In this document: positions 12,050 through 22,977 of the stretch, piece after piece
Numbering within the stretch: position 1 is the first letter of the stretch
Layout of the letters: each line of letters begins with the position of its first letter
Assembly: GCA_033032865.1 (NCBI GenBank)
Contig: JAWHQI010000004.1
Coordinates: forward strand, 27,138,001-27,202,000
Direction: 5' to 3'
DNA length: 64,000 nucleotides
Source: Dactylorhiza incarnata
Taxonomy: Eukaryota > Streptophyta > Magnoliopsida > Asparagales > Orchidaceae
The notes under the pieces: model-generated
What the model was told of the DNA's origin: nothing
What the model saw: the letters and a program-made list of their open reading frames with translations, nothing else
Database searches by the model: none
Position numbers and translations under genes: made by a program

Positions 12050-12290
12050 GAAGTATACTTCTCGAGATATCAAAGGGCTGAAGTATACTTCTCGAGAAAT
12101 TTAAAAGGCTGAGATTATACCTCTCGAGAAAACTAAAATCAGGAATTATCCTCTCGAGAATTAATAGTCAGGAATTATAGCTCTCGAGTAATTAATATGC
12201 AGGAATATTACTTCTTGAGAAATCCTTAGGCAGGAGTTATAGCTTCTCGAGAAATCTTAAGGGCAGGCAGTGCCGGTTCTCGGGAAACCA
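12050..12290 (+). repeat. Tandem 30-bp array with CTCGAGA core in Tekay-like LTR
   Basis: Eight copies of a unit of about 30 bp (core TATACTTCTCGAGAAA) start near 12061, 12091, 12122, 12152, 12182, 12213, 12245 and 12279. The palindrome CTCGAG is the conserved centre and degrades to CTTGAG and CTCGGG in the last copies. The same TCTCGAGA word builds the array of the unrelated Sirevirus-2 LTR. Confidence 0.9.
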
Positions 12291-12297
12291 GAGATGC

Positions 12298-12835
12298 CTT
12301 CAAGCAGCCGTTCGTCGAACGCAGGCCGCCGTTCGTCGAACGCAGGCAGTCATTCGTCGAACGCAGGTTTAGAAGCCGTTCGTCGAATGCAGGCCGCCGT
12401 TCGTCGAACGCAGGCAGTCGTTCGTCGAACACAGGTTTAGCATCTGTTCGTCGAATGCAGGCAGCCGTTCGTCGATCGCATGTTTTCAGCCGTTCGTCGA
12501 ACGCAAGCAACCCTTCATCGAACGCAAGCAGTCGTTCATCGAACACAAGTTTAGCAGCCGTTCGTCGAACGCAGGCCGCCATTCGTCGAACGCAGGCAGT
12601 CGTTCGTCGAACTTAGGTTTAGCAGCCATTCGTCGAACGCAGGCCGCCGTTCCTCGAAAGCAGGCAGTCGTTCGTCGAACGCAGGTTTAGCAGCCATTCG
12701 TTGAACGCAACATTTCAGCCGTTCGCCGAATGCAGGCTATTTAGCATTCGTCGAACGCAGGGTTATAGTTATTCGTCGTACGCAGTTTATTAGCATTCGT
12801 CGAGCGCAGCTTTACTTCCATCCGTCGAACGCAAA
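12298..12835 (+). repeat. Array of about 23 TTCGTCGAACGCAG words in Tekay-like LTR
   Basis: About 23 copies of CCGTTCGTCGAACGCAGG occur at spacings of about 20-26 bp, many arranged as a higher-order unit with GTTTAGCAG between groups. Variants are mostly CG to CA or TG changes. The word is a dyad around TCGA. The block ends about 120 bp before the TATA box. Confidence 0.9.
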
Positions 12836-12954
12836 CAGAATCAGTGATTTGCGAAATAACAGACCCGTGACTTCTTGATCATAATCGTCAGATCCAGGGC
12901 TTTAAATCCAAGGGATGGGATTTATTTCTAGGTTATCTTAGGGTTTGTACAGAG

Positions 12955-12972
12955 GGGTATATATATATCCTC
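12955..12972 (+). promoter_or_regulatory. TATA box of Tekay-like LTR
   Basis: GGGGTATATATATATCCTC lies downstream of the word arrays and upstream of the leader-like sequence, the expected U3/R position. Confidence 0.65.
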
Positions 12973-14608
12973 TTTATCTTATAAGTCTTATCTTCTTCAA
13001 GCGTGAAAAAGACGAAGCCGAGGAAAAACAGCGACAGCGAGGAAGAAGAAGGAAACGTTTTTTGCCATTGCCGGAGCTTCGGAGCTTCGAATCGTGAGCC
13101 ATTTTCAAATCTGGAAAGAGCATCCCGTTGCGGTTCTTTCTATCCGAGTGAAATCTCAGATCTATGGCAAAGAAGAAAGCTCCAAGGGTAACGATCCTTC
13201 CTCACGGTCTTAGGACGTGTTTTGTCCTCTCATTTCTTTTCTATACTTGCATGAGGAATCCCTTTCACCAAATGGGTGAAGTGTAGGATTTCCTCTAGTT
13301 CTTCGGAACTCCGGGTCGATTGTGTTCGTCCCCGACATATTGCATTTAGAAATCCGGTAGTCGTACGGATTTAGGCATTTTGTGTGAAGCCTATTCGTGG
13401 CTGTGAGCCCGGATCGGTGATGCTTGGATTGCGACGTTGCATTTAGGTTAAGCCTAGAATGCGTGCCGGAGAATGTCTCCGTGAGATTTTCTATAGTGTT
13501 GCGGAACTTGAGTTTTAGGTGCCTTTTGAGAGCCTAACGGAAGCCCCTTGCTTGGGTGGTTGAATGCAAACCTCCACCACTAGATTTGAAGAGGTGTGGT
13601 CTTGTACCTCCTTCCTGGTTGTTGTTTGCGAAGTCTAAGTCCGCGTGAAAGGATTAGATGTGTAGCTTAATTATGTGGGCACTTGATGTGCTAAACCCTT
13701 ACGGGCAGAGGTTACGCCGTACCCGCATCGTGCGATAGATCGCGACGGTTAGAGCACGGGCAAAGCTGAACCGAACCTGTTTCCATGCAGATCGGTGAGA
13801 GGTCCCTACCTCATGTAAGCCGTGTGATCATGGGAGAGGTCGTGGAAGGTGTCTTACCTAGACCGACCAAAAGTTCTATTTACCCACCTAAGGATACGTC
13901 CTTAGGGTGGAGTGTTTGTGATGAATTGATGTTATGTTAGCCTCATGCGGTTGCTTAGGCGGTTGTGGGGAACCTTCGGGTGAACCAAACCAACATCATG
14001 TGCATACCTAGGTTCCCTTTTACTTGATGCTCAACCAAGAAGATTGATTGTGCTTGAAACCTCACCTTGTGTAGTGTAGTTTGCACTTTCTTTTTATTAT
14101 TACATGTTGCATGTACGACTTGCTTGCAGGTTAGCGATGACACGCCCCTGGGCTGGCTAGATGGCCGGTGGGGGTGGGATCGTTACACGGTTTGTGGTCA
14201 GCTCATAGCTGACCCTCGTTTACCTCTTATTGGATGTTGGTTGCAGGTGCAGGTGAGCCTAGCGGGAAATAGCGGGCGGTGGCACTTTTGCTGTGTTGGC
14301 CTACGAAGGCCAGCCTCTATTCTGTTTTTCATGTATTGCCGGCTTGCGTGCCGATGTATGTTTTGAGTTTCTATACATTTGATAAATGTAAGGCCTTAAG
14401 GCCGTAATTCTATTTGTTTCATTCCTGGGATAGTGGACAATTCTAAAAGATGTTTAATCCAAATGCTTCCGCTTACGCTTTTTATACTCTCGTGTAGTTG
14501 TTGTTCTTTTCTGATTATCACCTTATAATGCCTAGCTAGTGTGTATAATATGGCGTGGGGTCCCGGCCGGACCTACTGTTATATTATTTGTACTGGCAGG
14601 GTGTTACA

Positions 14609-15064
14609 ATCGAGATAGGCCTCAAACACTCGGTTCATTAGTAGCATAAATGCGGAGGGTGCATTCGTGAGCTCGAACGACATCACTGTGAACTCATAGA
14701 GGCCATATCGGCTACTAAAAGCTGTCTTCGGGATGTCGTACTCCTGAATTCATAGTAGATAATACCCCGATCTCAGATCAAGCTTTGAGAACCAATGCGC
14801 TCCCTCCAACTAATCAAATTGCTCATCTATTCTTAGTAAGGGGTACATGTTTCGGATTGTCAGCCTGTTCAATCCTCTATAGTCAACGCATAGCCTGAGT
14901 GTCCTGTCTGTCTTCTTCACAAAAAATACTGGGGATCCCCATGGCGAGGAGCTCGGCTTAACGAATCCTGCCTCCACTAGTTCTTGAAGTTGGCTCCTGA
15001 ACTTTGCCAGTTCTTTTGGAGCCATCCGATATGGAACCCTAGATACTGGCTTTGCCCCCGACAC
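14609..15064 (-). pseudogene. pol: Gypsy-2 reverse transcriptase, N-terminal part
   Basis: Minus-strand translation gives the start of the Ty3 RT domain: [18 protein letters not shown], the [18 protein letters not shown] segment, [11 protein letters not shown], then [34 protein letters not shown] and [14 protein letters not shown] lies in the middle (near 14809) and another after GYYLL. The gene stops at 14609, where the Tekay-like element is inserted, about ten residues before the catalytic FxDD motif. The segment 15065-15347 is a decayed protease-RT linker with no readable domain. Confidence 0.9.
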
Positions 15065-15347
15065 TAGCTGAATCTAAAAATATCTCCCGGTGCGACGGTA
15101 ACCCGGGTAGCTTCTCCAAAAATACGTCAGGGAAATCATGCACAATGGGGATATTGATTCGGGGAGTCTCTGCTTCCTTCATCTTGAAATAGATCATATA
15201 CACCTCGTCTCCCTATAAATAGGCCTTGAAGATTTGAGTAAAAGAAAGTAAACGACGGGAGGTTGATATAATACCTTCAAAGGTCGCGAAGGTGGTGTCA
15301 TATCTTAGCACGACCTTTCTTGTTGGGCAATCTATCTGAGCATGGTT

Positions 15348-15622
15348 CTAGGTGAGCCATGTCATCGCCAAGACAAGGTCGAAGTCTGGAATCCTCAAGA
15401 TGGTTGCCGGAGCATCGAGTGTCAGGCCGTCAATGGTCACCTTTAGGACGCACTTTATTGTTGATTCCATTTCTAACCCATTAGGAAGACGAACCCGCTT
15501 GGCAGCTCTCATGTAGAGCCGAACCTGGCCCAAGTCCTTATCAAAGTCCTCCGAGACGAAGTTGTGTGATGCTCCCGTGTCAAACAAGGTATGGGCAGGT
15601 TTGCCGCATACCTCTATAATCC
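15348..15622 (-). pseudogene. pol: Gypsy-2 retropepsin-like protease exon
   Basis: The minus-strand frame reads [20 protein letters not shown], followed by NFVSEDF, RLPNGLEM and IPDFDLVLAMTWL, a typical Ty3 protease with the catalytic DTG intact. The exon begins directly after an acceptor-like CAAATTTAG (15623-15631 on the plus strand), matching the intron of the Tekay-like element at the same codon phase. Sirevirus-1 is inserted 26 bp upstream, inside that intron. Confidence 0.85.
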
Positions 15623-15648
15623 CTAAATTTGTTGTATGGTTTTATGTG

Positions 15649-16997
15649 TGTTGGGTATATTGTCCTCAATATAACCTTGATTTGAAGAGGCATCACTCTT
15701 AATGCTAAGGACATATTGTATTTAACAAAGCTATACTTGTGAAGGATATACAGGCATAGGTAACTCAAAAGGAAGGGCCACACATGGCCCTAGATAAGAA
15801 GAAATCATCCACAAGGAGATGAAGATCTGTCTCAGCATAACCGCTGAGACGATGGGTCAGACCCGCTAAGACGAGGAGCCGTTTCAGCGGATCCACTGAG
15901 AAGAAGACTGGAGCAACCGCTGAGAAGGGAACTGAATCTGCCGCTGAGACTGGAAGCCGTCTCAGCCCAACTGCTGAGACTGGATGCTGTCTCAGCCCAA
16001 CCGCTGAGACAGATCCAAATGTTTTGACGGGATCTGCTTTTGGCGCAAATGACATTTGAGAGGGAAAAGCAAGTCCAATCAACCCCATACTGTGTCAGGA
16101 GGATTGATATAGCCGTTGGAGCCTTCTGGGGGTATAAAAGAAGATGTTAGGGCACATCAAGAAAAACTGTTCTATTGAGAAGCTTTTGTTACACGCCGCA
16201 ATCAAGCATTCGCGATTCAGCCAGTTGAAGTCATTCTCTGCAGCTGAAGTTAATCTTCTAAGGGAGATTAGTTAGCTCTTCCTGTACAAACTCAAGAAGG
16301 GCAAGTTGATCTTCTGCTTTGCTGAAGGAGAAGATCAAGGGGATATAAATTTGAAGGTATTGTTTTCAGATCTGAACAAAGGATCCAGAAGACCTAAGAG
16401 TAAATCCTTGTGTCTTTTGTATCTAACTCAAACTCTATTACATCTTTGTAAGGCATTGTTGCCTGAGTAAAAGGCTGTTGAGCCTGTGTGTAAAGTTGTG
16501 TTGACAGCTTGAGTGGTAGGACTTTTTGATAGGTCCGAGGTAGGAAATCTGGGGGATTTCTGAGTGGTAGGAGTTCATAACTCTGAGCTGTAGGGCTGCT
16601 GAGCCTGAGGTGTAGGGCTGTTGAGCCTGAGGTGTAGGGCTGCTGAGCCTGAGTGTAGGGCTGTTGAGCCTGAGGTGTAGGGCTGCTGAGCCTGAGTGTA
16701 GGGCTGCTGTGCCTGAGGTAGGATCACTCTTGATCTGAGAAGTTTTGAGAAACTTGTGGTGTAAGCTGAAGGAGACGAGATTGGAGTTTGTGGCCTTGTC
16801 TAACTCATTGTTAGAAAGGTGAAGGGGGAAAGAGGACTACTCAAGACACCCTGTCTTGAGGAACCTCTATACATCCTTGTGTGTTTTCTGTGCTTGTGTT
16901 TTCTGCAGCTAGAAACATTAGGTTCAAACAAAGAAAATAAGTAGAACCTATTCACCCCCCCTCTAGGTATTATTGACTACACCTATATAAACTATCA
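15649..16997 (+). repeat. Sirevirus-1 5' LTR
   Basis: The U3 carries CCGCTGAGAC/GTCTCAGCGG words at about 15828-16015 in both orientations, then the TATA box GGTATAAAAG at 16131-16140. Downstream, 16560-16720 is a tandem repeat of a unit of about 21 bp with core GGGCTGCTGAGCCTGAG. The LTR ends CACCCCCCCTCTAGGT ... AAACTATCA. Confidence 0.94.
15828..16140 (+). promoter_or_regulatory. Sirevirus-1 LTR promoter: CTGAGAC word array plus TATA
   Basis: About ten CCGCTGAGAC-type words occur in direct and inverted orientation. The cleaner examples are CCCAACCGCTGAGACAG and GTCTCAGC. About 115 bp later comes GGGGTATAAAAGAAG. The arrangement, short-word array then TATA, recurs in other LTRs of this window. 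Confidence 0.7.
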
Positions 16998-16999
16998 AG

Positions 17000-17011
17000 T
17001 GGTATCTGAGG
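17000..17011 (+). other. Primer-binding site (tRNA-iMet), Sirevirus-1
   Basis: TGGTATCTGAGG lies 2 bp after the LTR and has two mismatches to the 12-base initiator tRNA-Met complement. Confidence 0.85.
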
Positions 17012-17078
17012 TAGGTTGATCAAAAAGACTTAACAGTCTGATCAGATCCTATATAGGAGTAGTCAAATCTGAAATCTA

Positions 17079-19628
17079 ATGGCCAACAGTGCAATGAAGA
17101 AGGAGTTGGGGTCAATGAAGTTACCCATATGCTCCAAAGAAAACTTTGGGATATGGAAGCAAAGGGTAAGGCTATTTATGGAAGCATCAGACCCAAGGAT
17201 CTTTTTGACTGTCAAAAATGGTCCTTATACGTTTGAGAAAGTCTCCACTATTGACCCTACTAGAAAAGTACTTAAGGTATTTTCTGAACTGACCAATGAT
17301 GAGATAGCACTGTACACTATGGACAAGAGAGCCCAAAACATAATAGTAAATGCCATTGATGACACTACATTTCAGAACTTGGTACACTGCCAAACTGCCA
17401 AGGAAATGTGGGACACATTGGTCGTCTATATGGAGGGAATAGCTGAAGTAAGGGATGATAGAAAGTCACTCCTCAATCAGGAGTATGAAGCCTTCAGACA
17501 GCTGGGCCAGGAGAATATCTCCATGTTCTATGAAAGGTTCTTTAGGATTGTAAATGAACTAAGAACCTATGGAAGGGTGTTCACAGATTATGAACTCAAT
17601 GATAAGTTCCTTAGATCTCTAACTAGAGAATGGGACACTAAAATCTGTGCAATCAGGGAAGGGGTAAGACTTGGAGAAACCCCCACCCATACACTATTTG
17701 GGAAACTGCTCTCATATGAGATGTAGCTTTCTGCAAGAAAGGAGGAGGATTCTTCCTCCAGGGCTCACACAAGGGAGAGATCTGTTGCTCTCAAAGCTGA
17801 AAGCTCTAAGAAGAACAAGACTAGAGTGCAGTCACCTCCAAGGAAGGCTGCTGAATCTGAGAAATCTGAGAGCAGCAAATCTGACAGCTCCTCTTCTGAT
17901 GAGGAGTTTGATGCCTTCACAAGGCAGTTCAAGAAGATGATCAAGAGGAAACAATGGAAGAACAAACCTTCCTCCTCTTCTCATCCCAAGAAGGATCATT
18001 ACAGACCTGAGAGGCAACATCCCAAAGGGGACAGGTAAGACTCTAAAACTAGTAAACATGTTTCAAATAACATAATTTGCTATTGTTGTAGTAAGCCTGG
18101 ATATGTCATTGCTGGCTGCCCAGTCAAGAGAAAGGAGAGAGGTGACAAGAAGCCTCATCACCAGAAGGAAAGGAAGGGAGAAAAATCCTTCCTAGCTAAG
18201 AAAGGCAAGAGCTGGAGTGAATCTGAATCTTCATCTTCAGATTCAGATGGTGAGGAGGAAGCCTACTTGGGGTTGTTTGCTGATCAGGAAGAAGAAGACT
18301 ATCCTGCTACCAGGATAGGAATAAGGGCCCCTCTATCACATTCAGATAGTGATGAAGAGGAGGATGAGGTTACTCTTGATGACCATAGGCTGATGGCTAT
18401 AACTGATGATGAGGACAGCCACAGCAATTCAGAACATGAGCAGGTATTGATACACTGCATTTCTTCTTCTGATTATGAAAAAGGTCTAGAATCTGAATCT
18501 CCTCCATCTAAAGTTGGAGGTGAGTCATATTCTGAGGAGGATGTCAATCAATTGATTGATGAATATGGTGCACTCCTGGAAGCTCTGAAAAAGAGCAAAA
18601 AGCTAGCCAAGAGGCAAGCCCAAGAAATTGCTTCCCTAAAGCAATCAAAATCTGAGTGCATTGAGCATGCTACCCAGCTAGCTCTAATGAGCAAGGAGAT
18701 TGGCAAGCTAAGGGGAATGTCAATCATCCATGTGGGCACCATAATCCACAAGAGCAAGATCATTAAGGATCTTGAAGAAAAGCTTCTCAAGGAGAGGATG
18801 CTGGTGGCTAAGTTCTCCAAGCCCAAGACAGTGCTGCCTATTATTGACACCTTTAACTCCCATGACATGAGAGGTGTTGGTTTCAAAAAAGAGGCAGCTA
18901 CTAGCAACACTAAGGGAAAGGTCAAGGACTCAAAAGAATCTAAGACCTCCTTTGTGAAGGTCTTGGTGCCCTCAAACAAGTATGACCAAGAAAGTATTCA
19001 TGGTCACTTACTAAATGGAAGTTCCTATAACTTGAGCAAGAATGCTCACAGTTATGGAAATAGAAAGGGCATGGGTTTGAGTGCAATGAAAGCTCCACAT
19101 GAGGAAATACAAATGGTCCAACCTGGACCATTTGTGTTTGGTGTCTCAGCACATTCAGTCAAGAACATGGAAGCAAGCTCTTCCAAATCTGCTTCAGCAA
19201 AAAGCAAGACTGCTGTCAAATCTATTGATAAGACCTGCTGCCCAGTGTCTGATTCCATCAGATCTTGTATGACTGCCAAGTCAATGTAAACTGAGGCCAT
19301 CAGAACAAAGAGCAGCAAGATTGTCCACAGATTATCCTTCAGTCAAATTATTGCTGAAAGAAATAGGAAGAATGCTGATATCCCTTCTGATGAACATGTA
19401 CAAAGTTCTGTACCAATTCAAAAAACTGTTCAGAAAAGGAGATACAATATTCATGATTGTTGGTGCTGTGTCAAGGTGGGACACTTTGCAATTGATTGTT
19501 GGCACAACCCCAATGTGCCAAAGACAAGGACTGAACCTCAAGCCAAACCAGCCCTCTCTAGGAATATTCCCTATGGTGTTAACATGAACCTAGGACCCAA
19601 AGTCAGTTGGGGCCCTAAGGTACACTAA
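17079..19628 (+). pseudogene. gag: Sirevirus-1 gag, three in-frame stops
   Basis: The frame opens at ATG 17079 (MANSAMKKELGSMKLPICSK) and continues to TAA 19626-19628. It has a copia gag domain (about residues 1-210), an acidic Ser/Glu-rich stretch, a CCHC knuckle (CYCCSKPGYVIAGC, about residue 334), a helical coiled-coil-prone segment and a second knuckle (CWCCVKVGHFAIDC, near 19475). Two widely spaced knuckles match the intact 771-residue gag of Sirevirus-2. Stops at 17724-17726, 18036-18038 and 19287-19289 break it. The final TAA is the normal gag end, and pol follows in another frame. Confidence 0.92.
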
Positions 19629-19633
19629 ATTTT

Positions 19634-22600
19634 GTGTTGCAGGTTAGTTCAAGTACCAGTCTCAACCAAATATGGTACTTGGACAGTGGGTGCTCAAGGC
19701 ACATGACAGGAACTAAGGATCTTCTAAAGGATTACCATCCAGTGAAGAATGGACCCAAAGTTATCTTTGGTGGATCTGAAAAGGGAGTCACCAAAGGATA
19801 TGGTATGATTTCCAATGGCATAGTCTCAATCACAAGGGTAGCTTATGTTGAAGGGTTGCAACACAACCTTGTAAGCATAAGCCAACTATGTGACTTAGGC
19901 TATGTCATTGAATTCCACAATGACAAGTGCTTGATCAAAAAGTCTAATGACTTGGAGACCATTCTCTCAGGCACTAGGAGTGGAAATGTTTATTGCTTAG
20001 ACTTCATTTGCAATTATTCTATCTCCTTTGTGTGTCTTGTAGCTAATGAAAGTGAGTCACTTTGTGTCCAATTGCACAAGAGACTTGCCCGCATTAACTA
20101 TAAGACAATGTATAGATTATTTTCTAAAGACCTTGTTAGAAATAGTCCTAAACTAAAATGTGTTAAAAGTGGTCCCTGTCATGCTTGCCAAATGGGTAAG
20201 CAAACTAGGGCCACCTTTAAAAGTATTGGCTCCAAGGATACTGAAAGGTGTTTATACCTATTGCACATGGACTTGTTTGGTCCTTTGCCAATTCAGAGCT
20301 TAGGTGGGAAGTTGTATACTTTGGTAATTGTAGATGATCATTCAAAGTATACATGGGTATTCTTCCTTAAGAAGAAGTCAGATACCTTACATGTCTTTAT
20401 AAATTATGTCAAGGCCATTCAGAATGATCTACTATGTAATGTGGTCAGGACTAGAACTGACCATGGTACAGAATTTCAATCTGAAGCCATGACAAAATTT
20501 TGTCAAGAATTTGGTATCACCCAAGAGTTCTCCTCTCCAAGGACTCCACAACAAAATGGTGTGGCTGAGAGGAGGAATAGGACCTTGATAGAAGCTGGAA
20601 GAACATTGCTCAGTGACTCCTCACTCCCAAAATACTTCTGGGCTGAGGCAGTCAATACAGCCTGTTATGTTCTCAATAGAGCCTCCATCAATAAGGTCCT
20701 TGGGAAAACCCCTTATGAGCTTCTGAAAGGCAAACAACCTACAATTTCCTACTTTAGGATCTTTGGTTGCAAATGCTACATTTTAAATAATGGAAAATCT
20801 CAGCTAACAAAGTTTGCAGAAAAATGCAATGTGGGAGTTCTTGTTGGGTATAGCTCACATAGTAGAGCTTATAGAGTTTATAACAAGAAAACCCATGTTG
20901 TAGAAGAATCTATGCATGTTGTATTTGATGAGACCAGCCTTCTCTACAAAGAATGGTCTAGTTCTTCTATTGTGACAGGAAATGAAGAAGGGATGCATAA
21001 GCTGACTGTCCAAGACAAGCCCAGCAGCAGCAACACACAAACCGCTGCTGCCATTCCTGAAGAAGAAGAGGTACAAGATGATGTCATAGCTGAACCAATG
21101 GAACAAACACAGCCACCAGAGGACCCTCTTCCTGCTGCTGCAAGGCACCTGAGAGATCATCCAAGAGAGCTAATAATTGGGGATCATACCCAAGGCATAT
21201 TGACAAGAAGTAGAGCTCATAATGAAGCACTATTCTTGAGCTTCCTCTCTCAAATGGAGCCCAAGAAGTTTGAAGAGGCCAATCAAGACACATTCTGGAT
21301 TGAAGCAATGCAAGAAGAGCTCCTACAATTCAAAAGATGCAAAGTATGGAAGCTGGTGCCAAGACCTCAGGGACACAATGTGATTGGGACTAAATGGGTA
21401 TACATGAACAAGCTTGATGAGAATAGTACAATCATCAAGAACAAGGCCAGATTGGTAGCCAAAGGATACAGGCAAGAGGAAGGTATAGACTTTGATCAAA
21501 CCTTTGCACCAGTTGCAAGGTTGGAAGCAATTAGGCTAATCCTGTCCTATGCTGCCCACAAGGGGTTCAAAGTCTACCAGATGGATATCAAATCAGCATT
21601 TCTAAATGGAGACCTGAAGGAAGAGGTATATGTTGAACAACCCTCAGGTTTTGTGCATCCAACCCAAACTTCTCATGTTTATCTTCTTAGGAAAGCACTA
21701 TATGGTCTCAAGCAAGCTCCAAGAGCTTGGTATGAGACTTTGTCCAACTTTCTCCTCAAGAACAAGTTCATGAGGGAAAAAATTGATAGCACATTATTTC
21801 TTAGGGAAACAAGGGGCAAGTGTCTCTTAGTCCAAATCTATGTTGATGACATAATCTTTGGGTCTACTGATGACAACCTCTGCAAGAGATTTGCCAATCT
21901 AATGCAGGGGGAGTTTGAAATGAGCAGTATGGGTGAGCTCAAATATTTCCTTGGGCTCCAAGTGAAACAGTCTGATGATGGAATTTTCATCTCTCAGACC
22001 AAGTACACTAAGGAGCTAATCAAGAAATTTGGGATGGAATCAGCCTCCACCATGAGAACACCCATGGGGTCAAATGTATCATTAGACAAGGATGAAAAGG
22101 GAAAGGCCTTTGATGAGTCCATGTACAGATGTATCATTGGATCCCTGTTGTACTTGACTGTTAGTAGGCCAGACATTATGTATGCTACATGTGTTTGTGC
22201 TAGGTATCAAGCATGTCCCAAGGAATCTCACTACACCTCTGTGAAGAGGATATTGAGATACCTTAAGGGCAGCTTGCATCTTGTCCTGTGGTACCCTAAG
22301 AATAATGATTTTGAACTAACAGGCTTTTCAGATGCAGATTTTGCAGGTTGCAAAGAAGACAGGAAGAGTACAAGTGGTACTTGTCAATTCCTAGGGAGAA
22401 GATTAATATCTTGGAGCAGCAAGAAACAAACTAGTGTGGCAATATCCACAGTTGAATCTAAATACATTGCTGCAGGTAGCTGTTGTGCACAACTCCTTTG
22501 GAGACAACATCAGCTGGAGGATTACAACCTCAAGGTAAGGGAATCTCCTTTGTATTGTGATTCATCAAGTGCAATCTCTATTGCTAAAAATCCTGTCTCT

Positions 22601-22783
22601 CATAGCAGGACTAAGCATATAGAGATTAGATATCATTTTATTAGAGAACATGTAGAGTGTAAAGACATCTGTCTTGAATTTGTCCCCACTGACAAACAAG
22701 CAGCTGATATCTTTACAAAGCCACTGGATGAATCCAAATTCAATGCTTTCAAAATTGATCTTGGCATGCTTAGTGTAGAATAG
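19634..22783 (+). CDS. pol: Sirevirus-1 pol (protease, integrase, RT, RNase H), intact ORF
   Basis: A 1049-codon ORF shows protease [10 protein letters not shown] (Asp near residue 17), the integrase HHCC finger (about 147-195), the D,D,E core (LLHMDLFGP near 211, RTDHGTEF near 275, GVAERRNR near 311), RT with [10 protein letters not shown] near 736, and RNase H with FSDADFAG near 899, ending at TAG. The frame is open upstream to 19619, overlaps the gag end and has no ATG there, so translation must use frameshifting, a spliced RNA or a gag fusion. The junction TTTTGTGTTGCAG|GT at 19630-19644 looks like a splice acceptor and recurs in Sirevirus-2. All catalytic motifs are present. Confidence 0.93.
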   Translation: MLQVSSSTSLNQIWYLDSGCSRHMTGTKDLLKDYHPVKNGPKVIFGGSEKGVTKGYGMISNGIVSITRVAYVEGLQHNLVSISQLCDLGYVIEFHNDKCLIKKSNDLETILSGTRSGNVYCLDFICNYSISFVCLVANESESLCVQLHKRLARINYKTMYRLFSKDLVRNSPKLKCVKSGPCHACQMGKQTRATFKSIGSKDTERCLYLLHMDLFGPLPIQSLGGKLYTLVIVDDHSKYTWVFFLKKKSDTLHVFINYVKAIQNDLLCNVVRTRTDHGTEFQSEAMTKFCQEFGITQEFSSPRTPQQNGVAERRNRTLIEAGRTLLSDSSLPKYFWAEAVNTACYVLNRASINKVLGKTPYELLKGKQPTISYFRIFGCKCYILNNGKSQLTKFAEKCNVGVLVGYSSHSRAYRVYNKKTHVVEESMHVVFDETSLLYKEWSSSSIVTGNEEGMHKLTVQDKPSSSNTQTAAAIPEEEEVQDDVIAEPMEQTQPPEDPLPAAARHLRDHPRELIIGDHTQGILTRSRAHNEALFLSFLSQMEPKKFEEANQDTFWIEAMQEELLQFKRCKVWKLVPRPQGHNVIGTKWVYMNKLDENSTIIKNKARLVAKGYRQEEGIDFDQTFAPVARLEAIRLILSYAAHKGFKVYQMDIKSAFLNGDLKEEVYVEQPSGFVHPTQTSHVYLLRKALYGLKQAPRAWYETLSNFLLKNKFMREKIDSTLFLRETRGKCLLVQIYVDDIIFGSTDDNLCKRFANLMQGEFEMSSMGELKYFLGLQVKQSDDGIFISQTKYTKELIKKFGMESASTMRTPMGSNVSLDKDEKGKAFDESMYRCIIGSLLYLTVSRPDIMYATCVCARYQACPKESHYTSVKRILRYLKGSLHLVLWYPKNNDFELTGFSDADFAGCKEDRKSTSGTCQFLGRRLISWSSKKQTSVAISTVESKYIAAGSCCAQLLWRQHQLEDYNLKVRESPLYCDSSSAISIAKNPVSHSRTKHIEIRYHFIREHVECKDICLEFVPTDKQAADIFTKPLDESKFNAFKIDLGMLSVE

Positions 22784-22977
22784 TTGTAAATGTATGAGTA
22801 ATAGATGTCACTATTGTTGATTATGAATGGTGAATTATCAAACCTTACATTACTGTACACTACAACTTAGTGACATGACTAGGACCCATCTTAAGCTAAA
22901 ATATCTACATTAGGTCTAAAACCTATGGTCTGCTAAAATGCAGGAGTATGTTCAGCTGAATCAGTTGAGAAAAATCC

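Larger units (their letters stand above)
1..14608 (+). mobile_element. Tekay/Del-like Ty3/gypsy chromovirus, 5' end cut by window
   Basis: The order is LTR, PBS, gag, protease, RT, RNase H, integrase, chromodomain-like tail, PPT, LTR, which is a Ty3/gypsy layout. The LTR starts TGTAACACC and ends TGTTACA, and the 3' LTR is 2584 bp long; long LTRs of this kind and a C-terminal chromodomain fit the Tekay/Del chromoviruses. Copia-1 is inserted in gag. The element landed in the RT gene of Gypsy-2 just before its catalytic motif, and the flank at 14609-14613 (ATCGA) should be one TSD copy, with the other outside the window. Every coding part has stop codons, so it is dead. The visible 5' LTR differs from the 3' LTR at about 23 of 505 aligned bases (about 4.5%, counted by eye). 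Confidence 0.93.
12025..14608 (+). repeat. Tekay-like 3' LTR (2584 bp)
   Basis: It runs from TGTAACACCCC to GGGTGTTACA. The first 800 bp are two short-word arrays (annotated separately). They are followed by a TATA box and about 1.6 kb of leader-like sequence with no convincing ORF. Small ORFs over the array are translated repeats. Confidence 0.95.

Noticed and set aside
12226..12582. 118-codon minus-strand ORF
   Set aside because: It is the translated TTCGTCGAACGCAG repeat array and has no independent support.
12298..12835. Regularly spaced repeats resembling a CRISPR array
   Set aside because: Repeat and interval lengths vary, intervals are themselves repeated, and the block sits inside a plant LTR upstream of a TATA box.
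18034..18040. CAG|GTAAGA as a donor to the Sirevirus-1 gag/pol acceptor
   Set aside because: Joining to 19644 would leave pol out of frame; the GTAAG arises from a stop-creating change in gag. The homologous CAG|GTACAA in Sirevirus-2 is also out of phase.
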